A stretch of 64,000 bases of DNA from Arthrobacter sp. SLBN-122 (GCF_006715165.1 NZ_VFMS01000001.1:1426001-1490000); one strand, 5' to 3'; numbered from the stretch's first letter, positions 8,532-17,714 are shown. A program made the numbers and translations. The notes: generated by a model not told the origin, from the sequence alone.

Positions 8532-9011
8532 ATGCCCCAGGTACGTGCCGAACGTGTGATCCGCATCGACCCGGAGACGGCCTTTGCCTTCTCCCAGACC
8601 ACCGGGGACTTCCGGCTGAAGTGGGACCCCTTCATTTCCGCCCAGGGCTTCCTTGACGGGGCGCGGGCGCCGGGAAAAGGCGTCCGCACCCGCACGAGGT
8701 CCCGGCTTGGCCTGCGCATGGTGAGCCAGTACGTCTCCTACGCGCCGCCCCGCAACGTGGGCATGACCATGGTGTCCGGGCCGTGGTTCTTCACCACCTT
8801 TGGCGGCGGCTGGCGTTTCAGCCCGGACGACGCCGGCACCCGGGCAGTCTGGAAATACACCTTTGCGTGCCGCCCGGCTCTGCTGCGGCCCGCCATGGAG
8901 CGGATCGGCAGCCGGCTGCTGGGCTACGAGATCGAACGGCGGATCGAGGCCTTCGCCCGCGCCTGCGAGGACGAGGCCCTGGTGGCGGAGTTCAGGGCGC
9001 TCAAACCCTAG
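8532..9011 (+). CDS. SRPBCC-family (START/polyketide cyclase-like) protein
   Basis: A 159-residue soluble protein of the SRPBCC helix-grip fold, which binds hydrophobic ligands. The opening RAERVIRIDPETAFAFSQ and the RLKWDPF-type turn (FRLKWDPFISAQGFLDG) are usual for the family. The long C-terminal helix (PAMERIGSRLLGYEIERR) is typical too. No catalytic residue can be proposed. It follows the DUF1206 gene by 27 bases. Its TAG stop overlaps the stop of the convergent anti-sigma gene in a shared CTAG. Confidence 0.8.
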   Translation: MPQVRAERVIRIDPETAFAFSQTTGDFRLKWDPFISAQGFLDGARAPGKGVRTRTRSRLGLRMVSQYVSYAPPRNVGMTMVSGPWFFTTFGGGWRFSPDDAGTRAVWKYTFACRPALLRPAMERIGSRLLGYEIERRIEAFARACEDEALVAEFRALKP

Positions 9012-9664
9012 GGAACCGTGATTACCGCCACGGAGCGCTGGGCGCCGTCGCGCAGTTCCACGCTGGAGATGCTCCCCAGTTGGAGGGGCGTGGCCCCGGT
9101 GACCTTGACCTTTCCGCTGGGGGTGGCCGTCCAGGCGCAGGCCCGGTCCTCTCCGCCGGCACGGTCGCGCACCCACAGGGAGAGGGTGCCTTCCGCGGGC
9201 AGGCTGCTGCCGCTCACCGCAAGCTCGGTTCCCCACGTCTTACGGGCCATGTCGATGTTGACCTGCAGCCCTCCTCCCGACGCCACCGAATAGGTGGCGT
9301 CAGGCTGCGGCGGCCTGGCGAGCAGGGGGCCAGCCGCCAATCCCACGGCCAGGCACGCAGCTGCAAGGGCCCCTGCCAGCGCCGCCCACCGCCGTCGCAA
9401 TGTCCTGCGCCGGCGGACCAGTTCGTCAAAAAGGCGCCCCGGGACGCTGGTGTCCGGGGCGTCGCTGCCGCCGGGAACGGCGGTCAGTGCCACGGCGTCG
9501 GGCACGGGAAGGGAGTCCAGGAGCATGGGCACCTTCTCCAGCTCCGCCAGTTCCTTCCGGCAGGCACCGCAATCCTGGAGATGCGCCTCGAAGAGGGTGA
9601 CGTCGGCGGGATCGAGACCGCCCAGGATGTAGGCCCCCAGCAGGTGGTGCGCGTTGGTGTTCAC
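9008..9664 (-). CDS. Anti-sigma factor, RskA type
   Basis: This 218-residue protein should hold the adjacent ECF sigma factor inactive. The N-terminal cytosolic zinc-finger anti-sigma motif is visible as H28-x3-C32-x2-C35 (HLQDCGAC). A single membrane helix spans about residues 93-115 (GALAAACLAVGLAAGPLLA). The extracytoplasmic half contains the RskA-type strand pattern ending GSISSVELRDGAQRSVAV. The start codon overlaps the sigma factor stop by four bases (ATGA), the usual sign of stoichiometric sigma/anti-sigma coupling. Confidence 0.9.
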   Translation of the reverse strand: MNTNAHHLLGAYILGGLDPADVTLFEAHLQDCGACRKELAELEKVPMLLDSLPVPDAVALTAVPGGSDAPDTSVPGRLFDELVRRRRTLRRRWAALAGALAAACLAVGLAAGPLLARPPQPDATYSVASGGGLQVNIDMARKTWGTELAVSGSSLPAEGTLSLWVRDRAGGEDRACAWTATPSGKVKVTGATPLQLGSISSVELRDGAQRSVAVITVP

Positions 9665-10161
9665 CGTTCCACCCCCATCTCATCCAGGATGGTGCGCAGT
9701 GCACGAAGCGCGTAGAACGCGCGGGACTTGACCGTTCCGCTTGGGATGTTGAGTTGGACGGCTGCCTCATTGACCGTGAACCGGCGGTAATGCAGTGTCA
9801 CCAGGACATCCCGGTGTTCCTTGCTCAGCCGCAGCAGTGCTTCCTCCATCAGGACCCGGTTGAGCATCCCGTCAACCCGGCCTATCACCTCCGCGGGATC
9901 GGTCAGGCTGTCCTCCAGCGCCTCGGGCGGGCGGCGCTGGCTCCGGCGGTAATTGTCGATCATGATGTTCCTGGCCGTGCGGTACAGATAACTGCGGAAG
10001 CTGCCGTTGATGTCCGGGGCGTGCTGCCAGACGCGGAGCACGGTTTCCTGCACCACGTCCTCGGCCAGCTGCGGATCCCGCGTGGCGCTGAGCACGAACC
10101 GGCGCAGCGCACTCCCGTGTTCACGGTAGATTGCCTCCACCACGTCGTCATCGAGCGGCAT
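9661..10161 (-). CDS. RNA polymerase ECF sigma factor, SigK/SigL type
   Basis: This 166-residue sigma factor directs RNA polymerase to an unidentified stress or envelope regulon. Region 2 is visible as LAEDVVQETVLRVWQHA followed by FRSYLYRTARNIMIDNYRR (2.3-2.4). Region 4 is LSKEHRDVLVTLHYRR then NIPSGTVKSRAFYALRALR. I chose the ATG at 10161 (MPLDDDVVEAIY); the longer open frame upstream has no sigma-like content. Membership in the RskA-regulated group is inferred from the partner. The divergent COG4315 lipoprotein 240 bases away is a candidate target. Confidence 0.92.
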   Translation of the reverse strand: MPLDDDVVEAIYREHGSALRRFVLSATRDPQLAEDVVQETVLRVWQHAPDINGSFRSYLYRTARNIMIDNYRRSQRRPPEALEDSLTDPAEVIGRVDGMLNRVLMEEALLRLSKEHRDVLVTLHYRRFTVNEAAVQLNIPSGTVKSRAFYALRALRTILDEMGVER

Positions 10162-10401
10162 ACCACTCCTCCCGTCCCCGGCCCTGCACACAGCGTGGAA
10201 CGCCAACCGCATCCTGCGCCCCCGGCTGTTACCACGTCCGGAAGCAGGAAACGGTTCAATCGCGGAGTTCCACAGCGCACCTGTGAACCATTCTTTACCG
10301 GGAAGCGTCGTAGGGGTTAGCGTCCGGTGATTCGACGCCGGGCGCCTGCTCGATGCATCAGCAATTACACCAACCGGGAAAGTCCAGCCAAGGAGCACAC
10401 C

Positions 10402-10971
10402 ATGAAACACCATGTCGGGCCAGGCCTTGCCATCCTGGCCCTGGCGGCGGCCCTCTCCGCCTGCGGCACCAGCACAGGCACCACCCCTGCGGGCACCAGC
10501 GCGGCCCCGGGTGCCGCCAGCACCGCCTCCGGCAGTGCGTCCGGCGCGGCTTCTTCGTCCACCACCGCCTCAGCCCCCGCGTCATCAACGCAGCCAGGCG
10601 CCGCCGTCGACGTTAAAACGGCGTCCTCGTCCGCAGGCAACATTGTGGTGGATGCGAAGGGAATGAGCCTCTACTTCTTCACCAAGGACACCAAGGACTC
10701 CGGCACCAGCGCCTGCACCGGCTCCTGTTTGGTCCAATGGCCCCCGTTGACCACCACGTCGGGGTCACCCGCGGCCGATGGCGTGACCGGGAAGCTGGGG
10801 ACCATCAACACCCCCGACGGGAAGAAGCAGGTGACACTGAACGGCATGCCCCTCTACTACTACGTCAAGGACACCAAGCCCGGGGACGTCCTGGGCCAGG
10901 GCGTCGGGGGCGTCTGGTACCTGTCGGACCCGTCCGGCGCGATGATCAAGCCGGCCGGCCAGGGCTACTAG
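10402..10971 (+). CDS. Secreted lipoprotein with COG4315 repeats
   Basis: The 189-residue product is an exported lipoprotein with lipobox LSAC at residues 18-21. A Ser/Thr/Ala/Pro-rich linker to about residue 75 is followed by two copies of the COG4315 'secreted repeat of unknown function' (GMSLYFFTKDTKD and GMPLYYYVKDTKPGD). A conserved CTGSCLVQWPP lies between them. The family is found on the cell surface next to ECF sigma genes in many actinobacteria; the biochemical role is not known. AAGGAG lies eight bases before the ATG at 10402. Divergent from the sigma/anti-sigma pair. Confidence 0.88.
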   Translation: MKHHVGPGLAILALAAALSACGTSTGTTPAGTSAAPGAASTASGSASGAASSSTTASAPASSTQPGAAVDVKTASSSAGNIVVDAKGMSLYFFTKDTKDSGTSACTGSCLVQWPPLTTTSGSPAADGVTGKLGTINTPDGKKQVTLNGMPLYYYVKDTKPGDVLGQGVGGVWYLSDPSGAMIKPAGQGY

Positions 10972-10989
10972 GCCTGGCACCCGCCCGCC

Positions 10990-11733
10990 CTACTTCAGGG
11001 GAACGTCCGGCACTTTGCCGGGGAGCGGGACTTCCGTGGGGACTGGAACGGGCAGTTTGGAGCCTTGTTCCAGGCCCTTCCTGACGTCCTCCGGAACATT
11101 GGCGGGCAGTGACGGTTCGGCGGGTGCCTCCGCCGGTTTCCGGGCGGCAGCATCATGGCTGGGAGTGTTGCCCGGCCGGGCAGGAGTGGCCGACGGCGCC
11201 GCTCCGGCGGGTGCCGAAGCCGGAGCCGGTGCCGGCGGGACGGCGTCCGGGCCGCCGGTTGCCGTCGGCTGCGGCACCGCGGGCCGGGGCGCAGGCACCT
11301 GCGGGGCGTCGGAGCGCGCCGGCGCCGCACTGGATCCAGTCACGAACGAGGTGACGGCGTGGTTCAGCTGGCTGAAGGATTCGCGGAATCCCTGGTCGGA
11401 GGCGGCGGCAACAGCGCCGCCGGCCGCGAGCGACGCGGCCACCGACAAGGTGGTGAGCGTGATGCGGCGCCTGGCCTTGCGGCGTGCGGCGAGTTCATCG
11501 GCCGGCCGGCCGGTGGGAAGCGCGGCGGTGGCAGCGGGTTCGACGGCGGGAAGCGCTGCGGTAGACATCCCTGCCATCAACGCCGCGACTTCGGCGGAAG
11601 GCTCAGGGGTCTCTGCTGCCAGGGCACCCAGGTTGACCAGGGCGTGACGGAGCTGGCCGTCGTCGTCCATGCCGGCCTCGAGCAGGAGCTGGTCGATGGC
11701 CCCTTCGTTGCGGGGTCCTGCGGTGTCACTCAT
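10990..11733 (-). CDS. Putative anti-sigma / membrane-anchored partner of ECF sigma
   Basis: I infer this 247-residue protein is the regulator of the sigma factor immediately upstream. The N-terminal 85 residues are acidic and cytosolic (AIDQLLLEAGMDDDGQLRHAL). A basic ARRKARRR anchor precedes one membrane helix at about residues 91-111. The outer part is a Pro/Ala-rich stretch without Cys. It lacks the HxxxCxxC zinc motif of typical anti-sigma proteins. Start at 11733 overlaps the sigma gene end by 8 bases. The frame continues upstream inside the sigma gene but without motif support. Confidence 0.7.
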   Translation of the reverse strand: MSDTAGPRNEGAIDQLLLEAGMDDDGQLRHALVNLGALAAETPEPSAEVAALMAGMSTAALPAVEPAATAALPTGRPADELAARRKARRRITLTTLSVAASLAAGGAVAAASDQGFRESFSQLNHAVTSFVTGSSAAPARSDAPQVPAPRPAVPQPTATGGPDAVPPAPAPASAPAGAAPSATPARPGNTPSHDAAARKPAEAPAEPSLPANVPEDVRKGLEQGSKLPVPVPTEVPLPGKVPDVPLK

Positions 11734-12304
11734 GGTTCGCCTGGTTTCTTTTGAGTGTTTGGGCCTTGAGGTTCTGCAGGGCGCGGCGCTGGAGCTGCTT
11801 GATGGCTCCGGCGCTCTTGCCCATGATGGCGGCCACCTGGTCAATGGACAGGTCCGCCACGACGCGCAGGGCCAGGACCTCCTGGTGTTCGTCGCTGAGG
11901 CCTTCGAGCATCGCCGCGGCGCCGCCGGTCAGTTCCACGGCATGGTCCTCTGCGGACGGGGAGGTGCGGCCGTCCTGCTGGGGGTCGTACGGTGTCAGCT
12001 GCGGCCTGCGCTCCAGCCGGCGGTAGTGGTCCACCATCCGGGCATGGGCGATGGAAAAGATCAGGGACTTCGCGCCCGCCAGGCCCCCGGTGAGGGTGCC
12101 GATCCTGGGATAGAAAGCCAGGAAGACATCCTGGGTGACGGCTTCGGCATCATCCAGTCCCCGTGCCCTGAGATAGCCCTGCACCGGGCCCGCGAAGGTT
12201 CGATAGGCAGCGGCGAACAACGCGGCCGGATCCGTTCCGGCTGCGTCGTCGAATATGTCGATCTCTTCTTGGGCCAAAGTGTCTAGCACCAGGGGCTCCT
12301 CCAT
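11726..12304 (-). CDS. RNA polymerase sigma-70 family factor (ECF)
   Basis: A 192-residue ECF-type sigma factor. Region 2 is represented by GYLRARGLDDAEAVTQDVFLAFYPRI and SLIFSIAHARMVDHYRRLERRP. Region 4 is LSDEHQEVLALRVVADLSIDQVAAIMGKSAGAIKQLQRRALQNLK. The HTH reads KSAGAIKQLQRRAL, with Ala/Ile replacing the more common Thr/Val. It is followed by the putative membrane-anchored regulator with an 8-base overlap. Upstream on the same strand lies the VPA-repeat secreted protein, separated by a strong hairpin, so that gene is probably a separate transcript or a target. Confidence 0.9.
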   Translation of the reverse strand: MEEPLVLDTLAQEEIDIFDDAAGTDPAALFAAAYRTFAGPVQGYLRARGLDDAEAVTQDVFLAFYPRIGTLTGGLAGAKSLIFSIAHARMVDHYRRLERRPQLTPYDPQQDGRTSPSAEDHAVELTGGAAAMLEGLSDEHQEVLALRVVADLSIDQVAAIMGKSAGAIKQLQRRALQNLKAQTLKRNQANHE

Positions 12305-12431
12305 CCCGGGATCCGGCCTGCGCCTTGTCCCGGTCTCCGGTGCGGACTGTCAGTCCCCGCGGTCTTCCAGCTGCGTCGTTGCATGCCTGGCAGGGGTGCA
12401 CCTCCACTGGTGTGCGTCCCCGGCCGGCTGC

Positions 12432-12471
12432 CTGGACTGCGGCCGCAGCCGGGGCGGCGGCCGCAGTCCAG
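12432..12471 (-). terminator. 15-bp perfect stem-loop after the VPA-repeat gene
   Basis: Arms CTGGACTGCGGCCGC (12432-12446) and its exact complement (12457-12471) flank a 10-base loop, 15 bases past the stop of the gene at 12487. There is no T-run, as is common for actinobacterial terminators. Confidence 0.75.
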
Positions 12472-12486
12472 ACTAGCCAATGTGCC

Positions 12487-13191
12487 TTAGCGGGTGGAAA
12501 CCGACGGCGCGTGCACGGTGTTGCCGCCAGCGGCGGGAACGGCGGGAACGGCAGGAACGGTGGTTTCGCCGTCGACGCCCGGAACCGCCGGAACGGCAGG
12601 AACGGCGGGAACGGCGGGAACGGACGGAACCTCAGGCTTTTCAACCTCAACGGCAGCCGAACCCTTGGTTTCGGCGCCGGCCTTGGCAGCGGCATCGGCC
12701 TTGGCCAGAACGTCGGTGCAGTAGCTCTCGATGTTCGCGTCACCCTGGGCTGCGATGGACAGCGAGGAGAACGCCTTCGAGGAAGTGTTCACGCCGCCGT
12801 GGGTGTAGGCGGTGCAGAGGCCCAGGGCTGCCGGACCGGCGGCGTCAACAGCGGTGTTGGCTGCTGCGGAAGCCGTTGCGTCCGCGGTGACCTCTTCGTC
12901 GGAGGCGTCAGCGGCGGCGGAAGCCTTGGCGGCGGCATCGGCGTCGGCGGTCTCCAGGGCGCCGGTTACAGCGCCGGTGGCCGTGGGAGCGGGGGTGGCC
13001 TGGGCGTCAGCGGCTGCTTCGGCTGCAAGCTTGGGGGCCGGAGCGCCGAAGAGTTCGTGGGCGGTCTGCTGGGCCTGGGCGGGAAGGACGCCCGAGACGG
13101 CTGCGGCGCCGGTTCCTCCTACGGCCAGGGTTCCGGCGGCCAGGACTCCGGCGGCGACTTTGCTGGTGGCGAGAACGGTGAACACAGACAT
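12487..13191 (-). CDS. Exported Ala-rich protein with Val-Pro-Ala repeats
   Basis: I do not recognise a family for this 234-residue protein. A hydrophobic stretch at residues 7-33 (SKVAAGVLAAGTLAVGGTGA) could be a signal or anchor helix. A long Ala-rich region with acidic residues follows, then a C-terminal tract of VPAVPA triplets (about residues 188-222) broken by GVDGETT. A Cys pair (LCTAYTHGG and SYCTDVL, residues about 149 and 173) could form a disulfide outside the cell. VPA tracts are reminiscent of cell-wall spanning linkers. Position upstream of the second ECF sigma gene suggests it belongs to that regulon, which is inference. Confidence 0.7.
   Translation of the reverse strand: MSVFTVLATSKVAAGVLAAGTLAVGGTGAAAVSGVLPAQAQQTAHELFGAPAPKLAAEAAADAQATPAPTATGAVTGALETADADAAAKASAAADASDEEVTADATASAAANTAVDAAGPAALGLCTAYTHGGVNTSSKAFSSLSIAAQGDANIESYCTDVLAKADAAAKAGAETKGSAAVEVEKPEVPSVPAVPAVPAVPAVPGVDGETTVPAVPAVPAAGGNTVHAPSVSTR
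12532..12628. repeat. 9-bp coding microsatellite-like repeat (VPA tract)
   Basis: Tandem CGGCGGGAA-type 9-mers occur in two blocks (about 12532-12560 and 12588-12628). They encode the Val-Pro-Ala triplets on the minus strand. In-frame gain or loss of units would change the tract length. Confidence 0.75.
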
Positions 13192-13388
13192 CTAACTTCT
13201 CCAAACCTAGACAACACATCAGAGTGGGCCGCCGTGCGGACCCATCACGGACTACATCGCCCGGGGTTGCGGAAAGGTTACGGCTAGCTGGATTTTTCTT
13301 TTTCTGCGCCCAAATCGCTGGAAACGTTCGGGATCGCCGGTCCGTTCCGGCTAGGTCGCAGCGCTCCCACGATCCGCGAGGCAGCGGC

Positions 13389-13415
13389 GCCGGCGCGGGC
13401 CACCCGCCTGCCGGC
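13389..13415 (-). terminator. Stem-loop directly after the DUF4375-like gene
   Basis: GCCGGC-GCGGG, loop CCA, CCCGC-(CT bulge)-GCCGGC. It begins at the base next to the stop codon of the minus-strand gene at 13416. Confidence 0.6.
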
Positions 13416-13958
13416 CTAGTCAGGAACCAGCGCCGCCAGCCGCTGAATGTACGGCCCCACTTCCTCATCGTCCAGGACCAGCAGGTCCGGCTGGCCGCAC
13501 AGCCAGCGGGCGTTGAGGGCGGTGATGTTCCCGTGTTCCAGCAGCTCCTCGAACTCGCCGTCGAGCTCATCCATACGGAAGACGCCGTCGGGAAGGGGCC
13601 CCGTGCCGCCGGGCCCTTCCAGGGAGGCGGCGGTCAGTCCGTCGTAGGCAGCCACGGCCCGGTTGAACAGGTCGAAGTGTGCCGTGGCACCCATTCCCGC
13701 CATTCCCTCCCGGACCAGCGCGTCCGTGGCGGTCCGGGCGGCCGCCATGACGGCATACTGCGCGAACCCGCCCTCCAGCGCCTGGCAAAGGTAGAAGTCC
13801 ACGAAGTAGCTGCGGACGGCCACCGGTGACATGAGCTCGGCTCCCAGCAGGGCGTTGTGCATCGCGTCGATGATGGCCACGTTGGCCTCCACCACCTCCT
13901 CGTCCCTGCCGTCGATGCTGCTGCTGGTCAGGACAACGGGCTGCTGGCTGGTGGTCAT
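13416..13958 (-). CDS. DMP19/DUF4375-like protein
   Basis: The 180-residue soluble protein carries the pattern YFVDFYLCQALEGGFAQYA near its first third. This matches the 'E-x-GGF-x-Q-Y' core of the DMP19 (DUF4375) family. In Neisseria, DMP19 is a DNA mimic that binds a regulator; whether this member does so is unknown. The protein is acidic, especially the C-terminal half (ELDGEFEELLEHG, LVLDDEEVGP), consistent with but not proof of DNA mimicry. Start ATG at 13958 is preferred over the ATG 14 codons upstream because GCAAGGAG lies just before it. Confidence 0.65.
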   Translation of the reverse strand: MTTSQQPVVLTSSSIDGRDEEVVEANVAIIDAMHNALLGAELMSPVAVRSYFVDFYLCQALEGGFAQYAVMAAARTATDALVREGMAGMGATAHFDLFNRAVAAYDGLTAASLEGPGGTGPLPDGVFRMDELDGEFEELLEHGNITALNARWLCGQPDLLVLDDEEVGPYIQRLAALVPD

Positions 13959-14167
13959 GGCACTCCTTGCGGGGGGTGGCGGTACGCCGGACGCCTTCAC
14001 GCTACGGCGGCCACGGCAGCCTGGGGCAGGAAATGAACGTCACGCGAAGTTTTCGGGGCCGGCTGGGAGGGCACCCGGCATGGGCCTGCCGCCGGGCGAA
14101 CTAAGATGAATCAGATAACCACCCACCGGACCCGGCCCCGCCGTGACCTGCCGAAAGTAGCGCGTAC

Positions 14168-17100
14168 ATGCCATCCCAACCGGACGAAAGTGCGGAACTG
14201 GCAATACAGACACCCGCCATCAACGACCGCTCGCTGGCGGCGGGGCTGGCGTATGCCATGGCCAGCAGGGTCTCGGGCATATCGTTCGACGGCGGCACGG
14301 GGCTCATGCTGGGAAAGGTCCGGGGTGGCGCGGAGGTTCCTTATTCCACCACGGCCAAGCTGGTCCGGAAGGGCGGCGGCTGGAGCTGCACGGTGGGCGT
14401 GTGCAGCTGCCCGGTCCGCAAGGACTGCAAGCACGTGGCGGCCCTGCTCTTCGCGGCGGAGGACAACCCGGCCATCCGGGTGCAGCTGCTGTCGCCGTCC
14501 ACTTCCACGCAGGTGTCCCGCGCCCCTTCGGCGGCGCTCTCCGACTGGGAGCAGGCCCTCAGCCCGCTGATCTCCCAGCCAGGTTCCGCCCCGTCCACCA
14601 GCGGGGTTCCCCTGGCCCTGCAGTTCGAGGTGGAGGAACCGCCGCCGCATTTCTCCTACACCGGCCGCCGGGACCCGGTGCGCGGCGTGCGGCAGCTCAA
14701 GGTGCGGCCGGTGATCATGGGGGCCAAGGGCAAGTGGATCCGCGGCGACGTTTCCTGGAATACCTTGAGCTACCTGAACTTCCGGCGCGAATCGAACCAG
14801 GCGCACGTGGAATGGCTGCAGGAGTTCCTTGCCGGCCACTCCTCCTCCGCCAGCCGGATGCACAACTCCGCGGGCCTGTGGCTGAGCCTGAACTCCTATG
14901 CAGGCAAGAACCTGTGGGGCCTGCTGTCCGATGCCACGAAGATCGGGCTCGCCCTGGTCCACTCGCGCGGCACCGAACCAGTCCGGCTCGCCGAAGACCC
15001 TGCCGCCGTCGGGCTTTCCCTGAGCCGGTACGGCACTCCGGTGGCCGACGCTGCGGAGGCCGGCAGCACGGCCAAGGCAGAGTCGTCCGACGGCGGCCTG
15101 GAGCTTTCGCCTACCATCACCGTGGAGGGGGCTGAGGTTGATCCGGCGTCCGTGGGCACCATCGGCAGGCCCGCGCACGGCCTGTTCTTTACCTCCGGCG
15201 AAGCAGCCCTGCCCGGCGTTCCCGACCCCAACGGCACCATCACCCTGGCACCCCTGGAAAACGGGCTGAGCGAGGAGCTGCTGGCGTTTGTCACCGCAGC
15301 CAGCACCCTGCACATCCCGGCCAAGGACGAGTCGCGGTTCCTCACGGGCTTCTATCCGAAGCTGAAGCAGACGGCCCGGGTCACGGCGCGCGACGAGTCC
15401 GTGGAACTGCCCGAACTGGCCGTCCCCACGCTGTCGCTGCTGGCCAACTACGGGGCGGACCACCGGGTGCGGCTGCACTGGGAGTGGCACTACAAGACCG
15501 GCAAGCTGGTCACCGCGCAGCCTTTGTGGCGGCACCCAGGCGATGCCGGCTACCGCGACGACACAGCGGAATCCCGCATTCTGGAGGGCATCGGCCGGCC
15601 GTGGGACGTGGTGCCGGCCCTGGGCGAATCCGCCACCGGCGGGTGGGGCACCCCCCGCCTGGCCGCCTCTGCCGAACTGAGCGGCCTGGACACACTGGCG
15701 TTCACGGAGGAAGTGCTGCCCCGGCTGCGCGAAGCCCCGGACGTGGACGTGGAGACGGTGGGCGACATCGCCGACTACCGCGAGGCCGAGGAGGCACCGG
15801 TGGTCTCCATCTCCACCAAGGCTACCGAACAGCGCGACTGGTTCGACCTGGGCATCCAGATTTCCCTGGAAGGCCAGCCCGTTTCCTTCGCCGCCGTGTT
15901 CTCCGCGCTCGCCGCCGGACACACCAAGATGCTGCTGCCCAGCGGCGCCTACTTCTCCCTGGACCTGCCGGAGCTGCACCAGCTGCGGGCCCTGATCGAG
16001 GAAGCCAGGTCGCTGCAGGACAACAAGGACGCGCCGCTGCAGATCAGCCGGTTCCAGGCCGGGCTGTGGGACGAGCTGGCGCAGCTGGGGATCGTTGACG
16101 AACAGGCTGCCGCCTGGCGGTCCGCGGTGGGTGGCCTCCTGGAGGGCGGCATCGACGGGCTGCCGTTGCCTGCCTCCCTCAACGCAGAGCTGCGACCCTA
16201 CCAGCTGGAGGGCTACAACTGGCTCAGCTTCCTGTACAAGCACGGGCTGGGCGGGATTCTGGCCGACGACATGGGGCTGGGCAAGACCGTGCAGGCACTG
16301 GCGCTCATGTGCGCCGCGAAGGAACTGGCCGTTGAAGCCGCGGCGGCACTGGAAAGGTCCGACGACGGTGCTGCCGCCGCCAGTGTTGTGGACGGCGCAA
16401 ACCAGCCCGCCGCCGTCGCGCCCTTCCTGGTGGTGGCGCCCACCAGCGTGGTGGGCAACTGGGCGGCCGAAGCCGCGCGCTTTGCTCCTGGCCTTACCGT
16501 CCGCACGGTTGGCGAGACCTTTGCCAAGAGCGGCCAGGCGGTGGCGGAGGCACTCGGCGGGGCGGACATCGTCATCACTTCCTACGCGTTGTTCCGCATC
16601 GATTACGAGTCGTATGCCTCCCGTACCTGGTCCGGGCTGGTGCTGGATGAGGCGCAGTTCGTGAAGAACCACCAGTCCAAGGCGTACCAGTGCGCGCGGA
16701 AGCTGCCGGCGGCGTTCAAGCTTGCCATCACAGGCACTCCGCTGGAGAACAACCTCATGGAATTCTGGGCGCTGACGTCCATCGTGGCTCCGGGCCTGTT
16801 TTCCAGCCCCAAGCGCTTCGCCGAGTACTACCAGAAGCCGGTGGAGAAGAACGGCGACAAGGGGCAGCTGGAGAAGCTCCGACGCCGGGTCCGGCCGCTG
16901 ATGATGCGGCGCACCAAGGACCAGGTGATCAAGGACCTGCCGCCCAAGCAGGAGCAGGTCCTCGAGGTGGTGCTGAACCCGCGGCACCAGAAGGTGTACC
17001 AGACGCACCTGCAGCGGGAGCGGCAGAAGATCCTGGGGCTGATCGAGGACGTCAACAAGAACCGGTTCACCATTTTCCAGTCGCTGACGCTGCTGCGGCA

Positions 17101-17656
17101 GCTGAGCCTGGACGTGTCCCTGGTGGATCCGGCCCTCTCCGCCGTGCGCTCGAGCAAACTGGATGTTCTTTTCGAGCAGCTCGAGGACCTGGTGGCGGAG
17201 GGGCACCGCGCCCTGATCTTCAGCCAGTTCACCGGATTCCTCGGCAAGGTCCGGGAGCGGCTGGACGAGGAGGACATCGAGTACTGCTACCTCGACGGCA
17301 GCACCCGCAACCGCGCCGATGTGGTCAGCGAATTCAAGAACGGCAGCGCGCCGGTGTTCCTGATCTCGCTGAAGGCCGGCGGGTTCGGGCTTAACCTCAC
17401 GGAGGCCGACTACGTGTTCCTGCTTGATCCATGGTGGAACCCGGCGTCCGAGGCGCAGGCCGTGGACCGCACGCACCGGATCGGCCAGGCCCGGAACGTC
17501 ATGGTGTACCGGCTGGTGGCCAAGGACACCATCGAGGAAAAGGTCATGGCGCTGAAGACCCGGAAGTCGCAGCTGTTCGCGGACGTCATGGAGGGCGACG
17601 CCCTGGCCGGTGGCGCCATCACGGCCGAGGACCTGGCAGGGCTGTTCAAGGAGTAG
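14168..17656 (+). CDS. SNF2-family DEAD/DEAH helicase with SWIM zinc finger
   Basis: This 1162-residue protein is an SNF2/Rad54-like ATP-dependent DNA translocase. An N-terminal SWIM zinc finger is visible as CSC-PVRKDCKH near residues 80-93. The RecA-like lobe 1 has Walker A DDMGLGKT near residue 700 and DEAQ (LVLDEAQFVKN) near 825. The ITGTPLENN motif follows near 857. Lobe 2 shows LIFSQFTGFLGKVRERL near 1016 and the closing WWNPASEAQAVDRTHRIGQ near 1089. Such bacterial SWIM-SNF2 proteins occur singly or with restriction/defence genes; no partner is visible here. A nearly full-length antisense open frame is a GC-rich shadow. Confidence 0.93.
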   Translation: MPSQPDESAELAIQTPAINDRSLAAGLAYAMASRVSGISFDGGTGLMLGKVRGGAEVPYSTTAKLVRKGGGWSCTVGVCSCPVRKDCKHVAALLFAAEDNPAIRVQLLSPSTSTQVSRAPSAALSDWEQALSPLISQPGSAPSTSGVPLALQFEVEEPPPHFSYTGRRDPVRGVRQLKVRPVIMGAKGKWIRGDVSWNTLSYLNFRRESNQAHVEWLQEFLAGHSSSASRMHNSAGLWLSLNSYAGKNLWGLLSDATKIGLALVHSRGTEPVRLAEDPAAVGLSLSRYGTPVADAAEAGSTAKAESSDGGLELSPTITVEGAEVDPASVGTIGRPAHGLFFTSGEAALPGVPDPNGTITLAPLENGLSEELLAFVTAASTLHIPAKDESRFLTGFYPKLKQTARVTARDESVELPELAVPTLSLLANYGADHRVRLHWEWHYKTGKLVTAQPLWRHPGDAGYRDDTAESRILEGIGRPWDVVPALGESATGGWGTPRLAASAELSGLDTLAFTEEVLPRLREAPDVDVETVGDIADYREAEEAPVVSISTKATEQRDWFDLGIQISLEGQPVSFAAVFSALAAGHTKMLLPSGAYFSLDLPELHQLRALIEEARSLQDNKDAPLQISRFQAGLWDELAQLGIVDEQAAAWRSAVGGLLEGGIDGLPLPASLNAELRPYQLEGYNWLSFLYKHGLGGILADDMGLGKTVQALALMCAAKELAVEAAAALERSDDGAAAASVVDGANQPAAVAPFLVVAPTSVVGNWAAEAARFAPGLTVRTVGETFAKSGQAVAEALGGADIVITSYALFRIDYESYASRTWSGLVLDEAQFVKNHQSKAYQCARKLPAAFKLAITGTPLENNLMEFWALTSIVAPGLFSSPKRFAEYYQKPVEKNGDKGQLEKLRRRVRPLMMRRTKDQVIKDLPPKQEQVLEVVLNPRHQKVYQTHLQRERQKILGLIEDVNKNRFTIFQSLTLLRQLSLDVSLVDPALSAVRSSKLDVLFEQLEDLVAEGHRALIFSQFTGFLGKVRERLDEEDIEYCYLDGSTRNRADVVSEFKNGSAPVFLISLKAGGFGLNLTEADYVFLLDPWWNPASEAQAVDRTHRIGQARNVMVYRLVAKDTIEEKVMALKTRKSQLFADVMEGDALAGGAITAEDLAGLFKE

Positions 17657-17714
17657 GCTCCCCCAGTTTGGACCTATGCTGGTTCCAACGGAAAAGTACA
17701 ACGTTGGAGAAGCG

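Noticed and set aside
12532..12628. CRISPR-like repeat
   Set aside because: The repeated units are contiguous 9-mers in frame with Val-Pro-Ala codons, with no spacers and no cas genes nearby.
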